Origin: Butyrivibrio sp. CB08
Lineage (GTDB): Bacteria > Bacillota > Clostridia > Lachnospirales > Lachnospiraceae
Assembly: GCF_003625485.1 (NCBI RefSeq)
Contig: NZ_RAIR01000002.1
Location: 310,001-374,000, forward strand
DNA length: 64,000 nucleotides
Reading direction: 5' to 3'
The number at the start of each line of letters is the position of its first letter. Positions within the stretch are counted from its first letter, which is position 1. The notes beneath the pieces were generated by a model. That model was not told where the DNA came from. It did no database searches and saw only the letters and a list, made by a program, of their open reading frames with translations. Both the position numbers and the translations under genes were made by a program. Positions 16,435-25,552 of this stretch are shown piece after piece.

Positions 16435-19089
16435 TTAAATTCGCTTTAGAATAACCTTTTTCTGACTGATTGTAAAGTCGGACCTCTTATCAACTACTGC
16501 TCTGCAGTAATCAAGGGTCTTTTGCATCTTGCCGGTCATTTCCTTAAGGCCCTCTTCGATCTCTTTTTCATCACTCTCATAAGACAGAACGAAGGCATTT
16601 CCTGTCATGGCCATGTTCTTGATGGCGTTTAGCTTCTTGTTCTCAACGATCTCAACTTCATCTGTAAGAAGATCGATGTCATAAAGGACCAGAGGGTTCC
16701 TGGTTGCAACCACATCAATCTCGTCAGACAGTCTTATGAGTGCTGCAAGATATGGAAGGCAAATGGTATTGCCATTAGGAAGCCTGTAGTCTGATGGATA
16801 CTCGTTCTCATCCAGAAGATCAGTTTTTCTGTGGCCTCTTGATATCTGCTTGATGGCAAATGCGTGTTCCCTGGTTGGTATCTCAAGAACCTCTGCGTAC
16901 TTATCAATAAAGTAGCCGCTAAAGTCATTGTGGTAGGTTCTTACAAAGTCCGCTTTGGTTGCGCCTGGGTGACTGTCAAAATACTCTTTCTCCCCGAGCT
17001 TTTCCTTGCACTCGTCGTAGTCCTTTTCACTTATGCCCATGCCCACGTCGTGAAGATAACAAGCCATAAGAAGAACAAAGATCTCATCGGCGTTGAGCTT
17101 ATCTATCTGGTCTCTTCCTATTATCCTGTTGCAGGAATCAATGACCGTAAGGCTGTGAAGTTCAGAGTGGTCCGTGTACTCCGGGAAAAGAAGTCTGTAT
17201 CTGGTTAAAATTCTCTGGCTAGCAAAAACAGTGTCCTTAAATCTCTGATGAAGGTCCTTATCAAGCTCTTTAAGCTTTCTCTCCAAAAGGAAATCATCAG
17301 CTTCGTTCTTGATAAGGTCCTCTTCGCTTACAGTAACTGTAAGGACGTTAAGACCAAGCATATTCTGGTAGTTGACGTCGCTGGCGATATTGTAGACCAT
17401 TCTGATTCCAAGGTTGTCAAAGCCGCCATCGCTTGAAGTCATCTCAGCCATCTGGTTTGGATCAAAGGGAGCGCAGTCATCCTTGATACGAAGCAACACC
17501 TTCTCTCCAAGGAAGATAGCCATTGCGTTTAAGGAATGTTTCTTTTTATCTGCGGAAAATCCGTGTCTTATTACGTTTCCAGCAAGTTCCTCAAGACAAA
17601 GCGCTGAGTAGTAGGCACTTCTTTTCTCCATGCCATGTTCAAGGCAGAACTGCTGTATCCTTGCAGAGGCCTCAGAAACATCGTCGTTACTGGTTATCGG
17701 GATATCAAGTACATTTCCTGGATCCACACCAAATTCCGGCTTAAGGAGCATCCACTCATCCATGTTCTTAGGGATCCTCTTCCAGAAGATAATGCAGTAG
17801 ACAGGAACAGTCAGGATCGTAAGGACGATTCCAATGGGGTTGGCAAGCCATACGCCAAGAGCACCCATAACAGGCGCAAGGATAGCTGCCGGGATTACCA
17901 TAGAAAAGAACCCGTCAAAGATTGACTGGATATTTACAAAGATGCTGTGGCCTGTAGCCTGCAGATAGTTGGTGAATATCTGGCAGATAAGGATCAGCGG
18001 GATACATATGGAGTAGATCACAAAGAGCTGATAAGCCAGATGATATACGTTTGAAGTCCTGTCCGGGAAAAAGACACTTGTAAGAAGTGGTGATATGGCA
18101 AAGATAACTGCGCCAACAACCACGGAGAGTAACATCCCCTTGGTAAATACAAGCTTTAAGGTCTTCTTCATTGAAGCCTTGTCCTCTTCACCCACAAAGA
18201 CGCTTATAAGCATACGAACGATAGAGCCATTTCCAAGACAGTAAGCAATAAAGATACCGCATACCATGTTAAAGGAAGACATGGCTGAAAGGCCGTCATT
18301 GCCTGCATAGCGAAGAAGGATCCTGTTTATCACCATGCAGCGGATAGCTATACAGAATACAAGCATTGCCCCTGGAAATCCTATCTTAATGAGGTTTCCA
18401 AGATCCTGCCAGAGTATATTTTTAAAGCTGTAACGGAGCTGCGCCCTGGAAGTGAAATAGTAAGGCACAAGGATAAGAAAATAAGTGAGATTACTCAAAG
18501 ATGTAGCAAGGGCAAGTCCCCAGATACCTAAACGAAGGACTGCAACAAATAAAACGTCCAAAGCCACATTTGAAATGATCATACCAGCTACGCCCACATA
18601 GCCCCTTAAAGACTGCCTCTCCATCTGAAGGAAGGCAGCAAGCTGCTGAGCAAAGAGCATGGGAATGATTCCGACTGCATATCCAAGAATGTAGGAAACA
18701 AGAGAAGCCTTGAGCTCTTCATTGGCTCCAAGTAAGGTCGCCAAAGGCCCAGGAATAAGAAAGCTTACTATTGTAAGAATAGTGCCAACGATAAAAGTGA
18801 CTGTAAGGTTTAAGGAGAAGATACCTTCTGTCTTTTTGCTCTCTCCCTTTCCCATATATCTGCCGCACAAAACAGCGGTGCCTCCAAGAAGCACCGATCC
18901 AACTGCGGTCATTATTTCCACCATGGCATAGTACAGTCCTACAACACCAACGGCGGATGCATCTATGTATCGTCCTGCCATAGCGCCATCTACGATGGTG
19001 TTGATGGCTCCCATGGCAAATATCAGTATCTGAACTGGAAGTAACTTGAAAAAAAGACTTGATAGGAGCTTGTCAGATTTCTGTTTCAT
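16435..19089 (-). CDS. Fusion protein: MATE transporter, RsbW-like ATPase and HD domain
   Basis: 884 residues in three parts. Residues 1-445 are a complete MATE transporter (LPVQILIFAMGAINTIVDG, about 12 TM). Residues 465-590 are a GHKL ATPase of the RsbW/anti-sigma type with LCLEELAGNVIRHGF as N-box and FDNLGIRMVYNIA as G-box. Residues 625-860 hold an HD hydrolase-type domain with CYLHDVGMG (His680, Asp681), a His/Asp-rich middle and LSDEIDVV. The order suggests a membrane channel or sensor wired to cytosolic ATP and HD chemistry. The gene sits between def and fmt, usually adjacent, so it is an accessory insertion in the operon. Possible roles include a signal-gated exporter or a stress or defence device; neither is shown. 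Confidence 0.85.
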   Translation of the reverse strand: MKQKSDKLLSSLFFKLLPVQILIFAMGAINTIVDGAMAGRYIDASAVGVVGLYYAMVEIMTAVGSVLLGGTAVLCGRYMGKGESKKTEGIFSLNLTVTFIVGTILTIVSFLIPGPLATLLGANEELKASLVSYILGYAVGIIPMLFAQQLAAFLQMERQSLRGYVGVAGMIISNVALDVLFVAVLRLGIWGLALATSLSNLTYFLILVPYYFTSRAQLRYSFKNILWQDLGNLIKIGFPGAMLVFCIAIRCMVINRILLRYAGNDGLSAMSSFNMVCGIFIAYCLGNGSIVRMLISVFVGEEDKASMKKTLKLVFTKGMLLSVVVGAVIFAISPLLTSVFFPDRTSNVYHLAYQLFVIYSICIPLILICQIFTNYLQATGHSIFVNIQSIFDGFFSMVIPAAILAPVMGALGVWLANPIGIVLTILTVPVYCIIFWKRIPKNMDEWMLLKPEFGVDPGNVLDIPITSNDDVSEASARIQQFCLEHGMEKRSAYYSALCLEELAGNVIRHGFSADKKKHSLNAMAIFLGEKVLLRIKDDCAPFDPNQMAEMTSSDGGFDNLGIRMVYNIASDVNYQNMLGLNVLTVTVSEEDLIKNEADDFLLERKLKELDKDLHQRFKDTVFASQRILTRYRLLFPEYTDHSELHSLTVIDSCNRIIGRDQIDKLNADEIFVLLMACYLHDVGMGISEKDYDECKEKLGEKEYFDSHPGATKADFVRTYHNDFSGYFIDKYAEVLEIPTREHAFAIKQISRGHRKTDLLDENEYPSDYRLPNGNTICLPYLAALIRLSDEIDVVATRNPLVLYDIDLLTDEVEIVENKKLNAIKNMAMTGNAFVLSYESDEKEIEEGLKEMTGKMQKTLDYCRAVVDKRSDFTISQKKVILKRI

Positions 19090-19119
19090 GTAAATCCCTC
19101 TCCATTAGTTTTTTATTCT

Positions 19120-19626
19120 TTATTCTTCTTCATATTCTTCCTGCTGTCTTGCGATAAGCTCCTCGTTGTCTACAAGATCTCCCTCGATCTTCTCAACATA
19201 CATATGTCCATCAAGGTGATCAAGCTCGTGGCAGATAGCTCTTGCAAGAAGCTCCTCACCCTCGATAATATATTCGTTGCCATCAAGGTCTGTTGCCTTG
19301 GCCTTAACATAGTTAGGGCGTGTAACAACTCCGCTCTTACCAGGAAGTGAAAGACATCCCTCGTATCCTGTCTGCTCTCCGTCTGTCTCAAGGATTGTAG
19401 GATTGATCATGATGATAGGATCATCTGATTCTGGAGAAACATCTATAACAACAATTCTCTTAAGGACTCCAACCTGAGGTGCTGCAAGGCCTACGCCGTT
19501 TGCATCGTACATTGTCTCAAGCATGTCCTCTATAAGTTCTTTAACTCTTGGAGTTATCTCTTTAACTTCCTTGCACTCTTTTGCAAGGACATCATCACCA
19601 TATTCTCTGATAGTTCTAAGTGCCAT
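19120..19626 (-). CDS. def: Peptide deformylase
   Basis: 168 residues, type 1 deformylase with all three motifs: GVGLAAPQVG, EGCLSLPG and the metal site HELDHLDGHMYV. It removes the N-formyl group from new proteins using Fe(II) or Zn. It lies 43 bases after priA and before the MATE fusion gene. The C-terminus is acidic (EEYEEE). Confidence 0.97.
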   Translation of the reverse strand: MALRTIREYGDDVLAKECKEVKEITPRVKELIEDMLETMYDANGVGLAAPQVGVLKRIVVIDVSPESDDPIIMINPTILETDGEQTGYEGCLSLPGKSGVVTRPNYVKAKATDLDGNEYIIEGEELLARAICHELDHLDGHMYVEKIEGDLVDNEELIARQQEEYEEE

Positions 19627-19669
19627 TTTTCTTACCTTTCTTTACCTGTAAATAACCATATATAAAAGT

Positions 19670-21925
19670 TTACCCATGCATTGGATCAAAGTCAAATTGC
19701 AGGGTTATAGTGCGAAGCTTGCCCATATCCTCAAGCTCTTTTACATAGTGCTCCAAAGTATCCTTTAAAAGCACCAGCTTGTCGTAGTCATCAAACTTAA
19801 CGTAGATTGCCATCCTGTATATATCGTTGATCTTAGCTATTGGTGCCAGGGCTGGTCCGATAAATACTGCACCCTGAACCCTTTGCTGCTCCATGATGGC
19901 ACGGAACCTTCCAGCGTATTCCATGCCCTCCTCTTCGTTTTTACTCTGGATCTGAACGCACATCATGTGAGATATTGGAGGATAACGAAGGAGGTCTCTG
20001 TAGGCTATCTCTTCCTCATAAAAGGACTTATAGTCCTGCCTTGCAGCAGTAACGATGGCGTAGTGCTCCGGCTGATAGCTCTGGATCACCACGTTTCCTT
20101 CTTTTTCGCCCCTTCCTGCTCTTCCTGCTGCCTGGGTAAGGAGCTGGAAAGTCCGTTCACTTGCCCTGAAATCACTGGCGTAAAGAGACATATCAGCTGC
20201 CAGAATTCCAACCAGGGTAACGTCAGGGAAATCATGTCCCTTAACTATCATCTGGGTTCCCACCAGCACATCTGCTTCTTTATTGGAAAAAGCTGACAGA
20301 ATCATGTCATAGCTTCCCTTGGTCCTGGTGGTGTCGGCGTCCATCCTAAGGACACGAGCCTGTGGCCAGAACTTTTTAACTTCATCCTCTATCTGCTCAG
20401 TTCCTGCGCGGAATGAGGATACGTACTTGGAACCGCACTCAGGACAAACCTTGGGTCTTATCTCCTGGTGTCCGCAGTAGTGGCAAACAAGCCTTCCTCC
20501 CCTGTGCTCAGACAGGGATACATCGCAGTGAGGGCACTTAAACACATGGCCGCAGCTCCTGCAGGAGATAAAGCCCGCAAGGCCTCTTCTGTTGATAAAG
20601 AGCATTGCCTGCTCGCCCTTTGAGAGCTTCTCATCCATGAGCTCCTGAAGCCTTCTGGAAAAGATAGACCTGTTTCCGCTTCTAAGCTCCTCCCTAAGGT
20701 CTGCCATCTCAACTGTTGGAAGGGTTCCTCCTGTGAGCCTTCTATTTAGCTCAAAGAGGTGATACTCTCCGCTCTTTGCCCTGTAATAGGACTCCAGTGA
20801 AGGCGTAGCTGAACCAAGAACAACCGCCGCTCCGTCAGGAAGGAGCTTAGATAGTTCAATCGCTGTCTCCCTGGCATGATACTTGGGGCTGTTCTCACTC
20901 TTATAAGTGGATTCGTGCTCCTCGTCTATTATGATGATTCCGGTGTTTGGAAATGGAGTGAAAAGAGCTGATCTTGGCCCGATAATGATATCGATATCGC
21001 CACTTCTTGCTCTCTCCATCTGATCGTATTTTTCCCCCGGTGAAAGGGAAGAATTCATAACTGATACCCGGTCTCCAAAATGCCTGTAAAAGCGCATAAG
21101 AGTCTGGTATGTAAGAGCAATCTCAGGAATCAGAACGATGGCCTGCTTGCCTCTTTTTATCATGTCATCGATAAGAGCAATGTAAACTTCAGTCTTACCG
21201 CTTCCTGTAATACCGTGGATAAGGTAGGTATCTCTTTTGCCCTGGTCATAGTCACGGCTTACGGTGTCAACTATGTGCTGCTGCTCGGGACTAAGTACCT
21301 TGTCAGTGTATCTGTCAGTGGTGGCAGCTATGGGGTTTCTAAAGTACTCTTCCTCATCTATCCTGATGATCCCTGCATCTGCCATGCTCTTTAAGGTGGC
21401 TGCAGACACACCAAGCTTACCAGTTATAAGCTCGTAGGGAATACGGTCTTCCTGGTTATCCAGAAGCTCTTTTAATATGCGCTCTCTGGCCCTTTGCTTC
21501 TTGCGGATGCTCTCGTTGTAGGCATCACGAGCCTGTCTCTCATCAAGGCGCAGAGAAACAAACTTGTGGACCTGTCGCTTTTGCTGCTTGTAGGTGGGCA
21601 CAGCGGTCTTAAGGGCAGCGATCATGGTGGATCCGTAGTATCTCTTCATCCAGGCTGCAAGCTTAATTGAGATGTCCTCTGCTGTGTCGATACCTTCTGA
21701 AAGAGAGATGATCTCTTTTATCCTGTCCTCGTCGTAATTAGATTCATCAGTAAGCTCTATAACGTAGCCCTTGCGCCTGGTGTTGCCTTTGCCAAAGGGC
21801 ACGTCAACACTGCATCCGATCTCCACCTGGCCAAGTAGCCTTTCGGGGATCCGATACTGAAACAGGCGGTCAACCTTTTCATGGGATATGTCAATTATGA
21901 TGTTAGCGTATTTGGGAAAAGACAC
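19670..21925 (-). CDS. priA: Primosomal replication-restart helicase PriA
   Basis: 751 residues. DNA-binding N-terminus (YANIIIDISHEKVDRLFQY), then a superfamily 2 helicase with GITGSGKTEVY (Walker A) and DEEHESTYK (DEEH box). A zinc-binding insert of paired CxxC motifs (CRSCGHVFKCPHC, CHYCG, CPECG) precedes motifs V and VI (GTQMIVKGHDFP, QAAGRAGRG). It restarts stalled forks. The start codon is GTG 21925, four bases after GGAGGG; the frame matches the family start MxFxKYANVIV. 17 bases separate it from murE. Confidence 0.96.
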   Translation of the reverse strand: MSFPKYANIIIDISHEKVDRLFQYRIPERLLGQVEIGCSVDVPFGKGNTRRKGYVIELTDESNYDEDRIKEIISLSEGIDTAEDISIKLAAWMKRYYGSTMIAALKTAVPTYKQQKRQVHKFVSLRLDERQARDAYNESIRKKQRARERILKELLDNQEDRIPYELITGKLGVSAATLKSMADAGIIRIDEEEYFRNPIAATTDRYTDKVLSPEQQHIVDTVSRDYDQGKRDTYLIHGITGSGKTEVYIALIDDMIKRGKQAIVLIPEIALTYQTLMRFYRHFGDRVSVMNSSLSPGEKYDQMERARSGDIDIIIGPRSALFTPFPNTGIIIIDEEHESTYKSENSPKYHARETAIELSKLLPDGAAVVLGSATPSLESYYRAKSGEYHLFELNRRLTGGTLPTVEMADLREELRSGNRSIFSRRLQELMDEKLSKGEQAMLFINRRGLAGFISCRSCGHVFKCPHCDVSLSEHRGGRLVCHYCGHQEIRPKVCPECGSKYVSSFRAGTEQIEDEVKKFWPQARVLRMDADTTRTKGSYDMILSAFSNKEADVLVGTQMIVKGHDFPDVTLVGILAADMSLYASDFRASERTFQLLTQAAGRAGRGEKEGNVVIQSYQPEHYAIVTAARQDYKSFYEEEIAYRDLLRYPPISHMMCVQIQSKNEEEGMEYAGRFRAIMEQQRVQGAVFIGPALAPIAKINDIYRMAIYVKFDDYDKLVLLKDTLEHYVKELEDMGKLRTITLQFDFDPMHG

Positions 21926-21941
21926 ATCGCCCTCCTGTAGG

Positions 21942-23435
21942 TTACCCTCTGCCGCGCTCTTTTAAGATGTCCGCAATAAGTTCTCTCTCATCCATGTGGT
22001 GCTTGACACCTTTGATCTCCTGGTAATCCTCGTGGCCCTTACCAGCAAGAACGATGATGTCGCCCTGCTCACCGTGGTCGATGGCATAGGCAATGGCTTC
22101 TTTTCTGTCTGTGATCTTGATGTACTTGCCGTCTGTCTTATTAATACCTGTCTCGATATCAGCGATGATATCTTCAGGCTCCTCAAATCTTGGGTTATCT
22201 GAAGTGATAATGGTAAAGTCAGCGTACTTACCGGATACTTCGCCCATCTCAAAGCGGCGAAGCTTACTTCTGTTACCGCCGCAGCCAAAGAGGCAGATAA
22301 GTCTGTTTGGACGATAGTCTCTAAGGGTTGTAAGAAGGCTCTTAAGTGCCATTGCGTTGTGGGCGTAGTCGATCATAAGGGTAAACTCGTCAGATACCTT
22401 GACCATCTCAATTCTACCCTTTACCTTGGCATCCTTAAGTGCTGCTGCGATCTCCTCTGGCTTGCAGTCAAAGTGTCTTGCAACTGCGATAGCGCAAAGA
22501 GCGTTATATACGCTGAACTTACCAGGAGTTACGATCTCTGCGTGCATATCTATAAGACCCTCTGTGTCAAAGAACACGCCAAGGTTTCCTGGCTTTCTGA
22601 TATAAGCAAGGTTCACGGCTCTGATATCCACGTCCTTGTTAAAGCCGTAGGTCTCAACCTCACAGGTATGGCCCTCAAGGATATCGTCTGTGTGGATGTC
22701 ATCTCCGTTGCAGATACCGATCCTGCACTGTTTAAAGAGAAGTCCCTTGCAGTGCATGTAGTCGTCAAAGTCCTTGTGCTCGTTAGGTCCGATGTGGTCT
22801 GCCTCGATATTTGTAAAGATACCTATATCGAAGGTAAAGCCCTGGCTTCTGTGGAGCATAAGTCCCTGGGATGAAACCTCCATTACTACAGCATCGCATC
22901 CAGCCTCAACCATCTTTGCCATGTATTCCTGAAGGTTATAGGACTCAGGAGTTGTGTTCTCTGCATGGATATGCTCATCGCCGATGATAACTTCTATAGT
23001 TCCGATAAGACCAACCTTGTGGCCTGCATTCTCAAGCATTGATCTGATGAGATAAGTAGTAGTGGTCTTACCCTTGGTTCCAGTAATTCCAATAGTCTTA
23101 AGCTTACTTGCAGGGTGGTCAAAATATGCTGCTGAGATAAATGCCATGGCATATCTTGTATCCTTTACTCTTACAACCGGCATTGTGCATCCCTCAGGAA
23201 GCTCGATATCGCTCTCTACAACGATAGCTCCTGCCTTTTTCTCTGCTGCCTCACGGCTGACACTGTGACCATCGAAGTTTGCTCCCTTGATACATATGAA
23301 AAGAGATCCTTCTTCAATCTTTCTGTTGTCGTTAACAACATTCTTTATTTCAACTGACTGTGGGTCAATTTTTTCTGAAGAATTGCCGCAAGTTACCTCG
23401 TATTCTATCCCCTCAAGCAATTTTTTTAAAAACAT
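21942..23435 (-). CDS. murE: UDP-MurNAc-tripeptide synthetase MurE, meso-DAP type
   Basis: 497 residues from ATG 23435, eight bases after GGAGGG; an upstream in-frame start at 23480 adds a tail not seen in the family. It has the Mur ligase P-loop GITGTKGKTTTTYL, ENTTPESYNL and SDNPRFEEP. The DNPR motif marks use of meso-diaminopimelate rather than lysine, adding it to UDP-MurNAc-L-Ala-D-Glu in the cytoplasm. First gene of the long murE-priA-def-fmt operon; an AT-rich promoter region lies at 23470-23520. Confidence 0.95.
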   Translation of the reverse strand: MFLKKLLEGIEYEVTCGNSSEKIDPQSVEIKNVVNDNRKIEEGSLFICIKGANFDGHSVSREAAEKKAGAIVVESDIELPEGCTMPVVRVKDTRYAMAFISAAYFDHPASKLKTIGITGTKGKTTTTYLIRSMLENAGHKVGLIGTIEVIIGDEHIHAENTTPESYNLQEYMAKMVEAGCDAVVMEVSSQGLMLHRSQGFTFDIGIFTNIEADHIGPNEHKDFDDYMHCKGLLFKQCRIGICNGDDIHTDDILEGHTCEVETYGFNKDVDIRAVNLAYIRKPGNLGVFFDTEGLIDMHAEIVTPGKFSVYNALCAIAVARHFDCKPEEIAAALKDAKVKGRIEMVKVSDEFTLMIDYAHNAMALKSLLTTLRDYRPNRLICLFGCGGNRSKLRRFEMGEVSGKYADFTIITSDNPRFEEPEDIIADIETGINKTDGKYIKITDRKEAIAYAIDHGEQGDIIVLAGKGHEDYQEIKGVKHHMDERELIADILKERGRG

Positions 23436-23546
23436 CCTCAATGCCCTCCATTTTTTATTTTTTCGACACAATTCTGACACAATTATATATTATTATAATA
23501 ATCAAGATGTGAGCAATCACATCTCCCCCTCATAAGAAACCGCAGG

Positions 23547-23570
23547 CACACGCGTTACGCGTGTGTTTTT
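23547..23570. terminator. GC-rich hairpin between recJ and murE
   Basis: CACACGCG (23547-23554) pairs with CGCGTGTG (23558-23565) across TTA. A run of T follows on the plus strand, whereas on the minus strand, the sense strand of both neighbours, the run is A before the stem. The outer bases AAACC and GGTTT extend the pairing. It may separate recJ from the murE operon or stop antisense transcription; the orientation is uncertain. Confidence 0.5.
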
Positions 23571-23633
23571 GTGGTTTATGGGGTATTTTTATTTTCAAAA
23601 CTCCTGAAAGTCGCATGTTTACTGCATTTTCGC

Positions 23634-25442
23634 TCACATAGAGTAATCACTCATCACCATCTGAATGGTATTTTTCCCCATATAACTGTTAATATTTGGA
23701 TAGTAGGCAACCTTGATCATCATACTGCTATCTGCAAAACCGCCGTACAGGTCATCTACTGCCCCTTTTCCAAAGTTTTCTGTAAGGAAGCTGTGGAAAT
23801 TATCCATATCCCCAAAGAACATCATCTCGTAGTTTTTTCCGCTTTCGTCAGAAACTCTGTACTTTCCGCAGTTCTTATTTTTCCCAAGTATCCTTCCGGA
23901 TAAGAGCTTTACATCCTTCTGGGCAAATACCGGCTTAGCATTGCCATTTCCAAAGGGCTCAAGCAGCGAAAACTCAGAGATAAGCTCCTCATCTACAGCC
24001 GCAAATGGAAGTGCCATATCAAGGTGAAGGACAGGAATAAAATCCTCTTCGCTTAGTGTGCAGCCTTCATTGAGGCGCCTTGCAAGCTCATCTATATTGC
24101 CTGTAGGAAGTGACAGTCCTGCAGCCATCTTGTGACCACCAAACTTGGTAAAAAGGTCCTTACACTCAGAAAGCCCTGCAAACATGTCGTACTTTTCTGT
24201 GGATCTTCCTGATCCCTTAGCCATAGGAACGGAGTTTTCCATATCCTCTTCATCTTCAGCTGAAGCTTCTGTAAGTACAATGGTTGGCCTGTTATACTTC
24301 TCCCTGATCCTGCCAGCTATGATACCGGCGATGGATTCGTGAACATCCTTAAGGAATACCACTATGACCTTTGGAAGCTGGCCCTTCATAGCCTCTTCGT
24401 CTATAATCTCGCAGGCTTTTTCCACTCCCTTGGTAGTCATATCCTTCCTGGAGTCGTTAAGGCTCTTTAAGTCTGTTGCAATCGTAGCTGCCCTGTCATA
24501 GTCCTCTTCAAGGAAAAGAGACATTGCACGGGAAGCAAGGTCAAGTCTTCCTGAAGCATTAAGACATGGTCCAATTACAAAGCCGTAGTGGAAGGCAGAG
24601 ATCTTGTCAGGGTCAAGACTGTTTACGTTAATAAGCGCCTTAAGTCCCTTGTTACTGGTTCCTGCGATCCTCTTTAAAGACTCTTTTACGATGATCCTGT
24701 TTTCGCTCTTTAGCTCCATGACATCGCATACTGTAGCAAGGCCGGCAAAAACAAGCATCTCTTCAAAGAAAGTCTTAACATCTGGGTCGTTATCTCTTCC
24801 AAGCTCTTTTGCCATTACCTGAAGGAATTTGTAAGCTACAACCGCTCCGCATATCTCTATAAAAGAGCTGTTATCCTCGCTCCTCTTCGGGTCTATAACT
24901 GCCATTGCGGGAGGAAGTATCTCTTTTCCATCATCTACTGGCACTTCGTGGTGATCTGTAACAACCACAGTCATGCCAAGGTCATTGGCGTGGGCAATCT
25001 GCTCAGAAGCAGCAATTCCATTGTCACAGGTAAGGATCACATTTTTGCCATCATCTGCAGCAGCATCAACAAGCTTAACGCTAAGGCCATATCCGTCCTT
25101 GACTCTGTCCGGGAGAACATAGTCGGCGTCTGCCCCAAAGAGCTTAAGGCCCTTTGCCAGGATGTATGTAGAACAGATTCCATCAACGTCATAGTCGCCG
25201 ATTATCCTGATGGCACTGCCCTTTTGTATCTCATCGATCAGGATGGCTGCTCCCTTTTTTGCATCAGCAAGCTCATAAGGATCATGCATTTTAGATGCAT
25301 CTCCGTTAAGATACATCTCAATGTCCTCATCTGAAGTTATTCCCCTGTTTGTAAGAAGTCTCGCGGTGATGTTCCTGATACCGTACTTTTTTGCCGTAGC
25401 ATCAAAGTCAGATTTCTTCATGCTCACCATCCATTTTGACAT
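23634..25442 (-). CDS. recJ: Single-stranded-DNA-specific exonuclease RecJ
   Basis: 602 residues with DHH-family motifs: GDYDVDGICS (motif I), TCDNGIAA, VTDHHEVP (DHH) and FHYGFVIGPCLNASGR, then the DHHA1 region with FGGHKMAAGLS, and a C-terminal OB-like domain. A 5'-to-3' exonuclease in repair and recombination. Its place after the SCIFF maturase and secDF is the order often seen in Clostridia. AGAGGTG precedes the ATG. Confidence 0.95.
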   Translation of the reverse strand: MSKWMVSMKKSDFDATAKKYGIRNITARLLTNRGITSDEDIEMYLNGDASKMHDPYELADAKKGAAILIDEIQKGSAIRIIGDYDVDGICSTYILAKGLKLFGADADYVLPDRVKDGYGLSVKLVDAAADDGKNVILTCDNGIAASEQIAHANDLGMTVVVTDHHEVPVDDGKEILPPAMAVIDPKRSEDNSSFIEICGAVVAYKFLQVMAKELGRDNDPDVKTFFEEMLVFAGLATVCDVMELKSENRIIVKESLKRIAGTSNKGLKALINVNSLDPDKISAFHYGFVIGPCLNASGRLDLASRAMSLFLEEDYDRAATIATDLKSLNDSRKDMTTKGVEKACEIIDEEAMKGQLPKVIVVFLKDVHESIAGIIAGRIREKYNRPTIVLTEASAEDEEDMENSVPMAKGSGRSTEKYDMFAGLSECKDLFTKFGGHKMAAGLSLPTGNIDELARRLNEGCTLSEEDFIPVLHLDMALPFAAVDEELISEFSLLEPFGNGNAKPVFAQKDVKLLSGRILGKNKNCGKYRVSDESGKNYEMMFFGDMDNFHSFLTENFGKGAVDDLYGGFADSSMMIKVAYYPNINSYMGKNTIQMVMSDYSM

Positions 25443-25501
25443 AACACACCTCTAAGTTAAATGCTAAAAATAGCGCATCTGATTGCAAAATGTGCGCTTA
25501 T

Positions 25502-25537
25502 GAAAACAGGGTGCAGGTCATTATGGCCCGCACCCTG
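25502..25537 (-). terminator. Rho-independent terminator after secDF
   Basis: On the minus strand CAGGGTGC pairs with GCACCCTG across 15 bases, followed by GTTTTC. It lies 15 bases past the secDF stop and 60 before recJ. Confidence 0.75.
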
Positions 25538-25552
25538 CGAAGGTTCTTTTAA

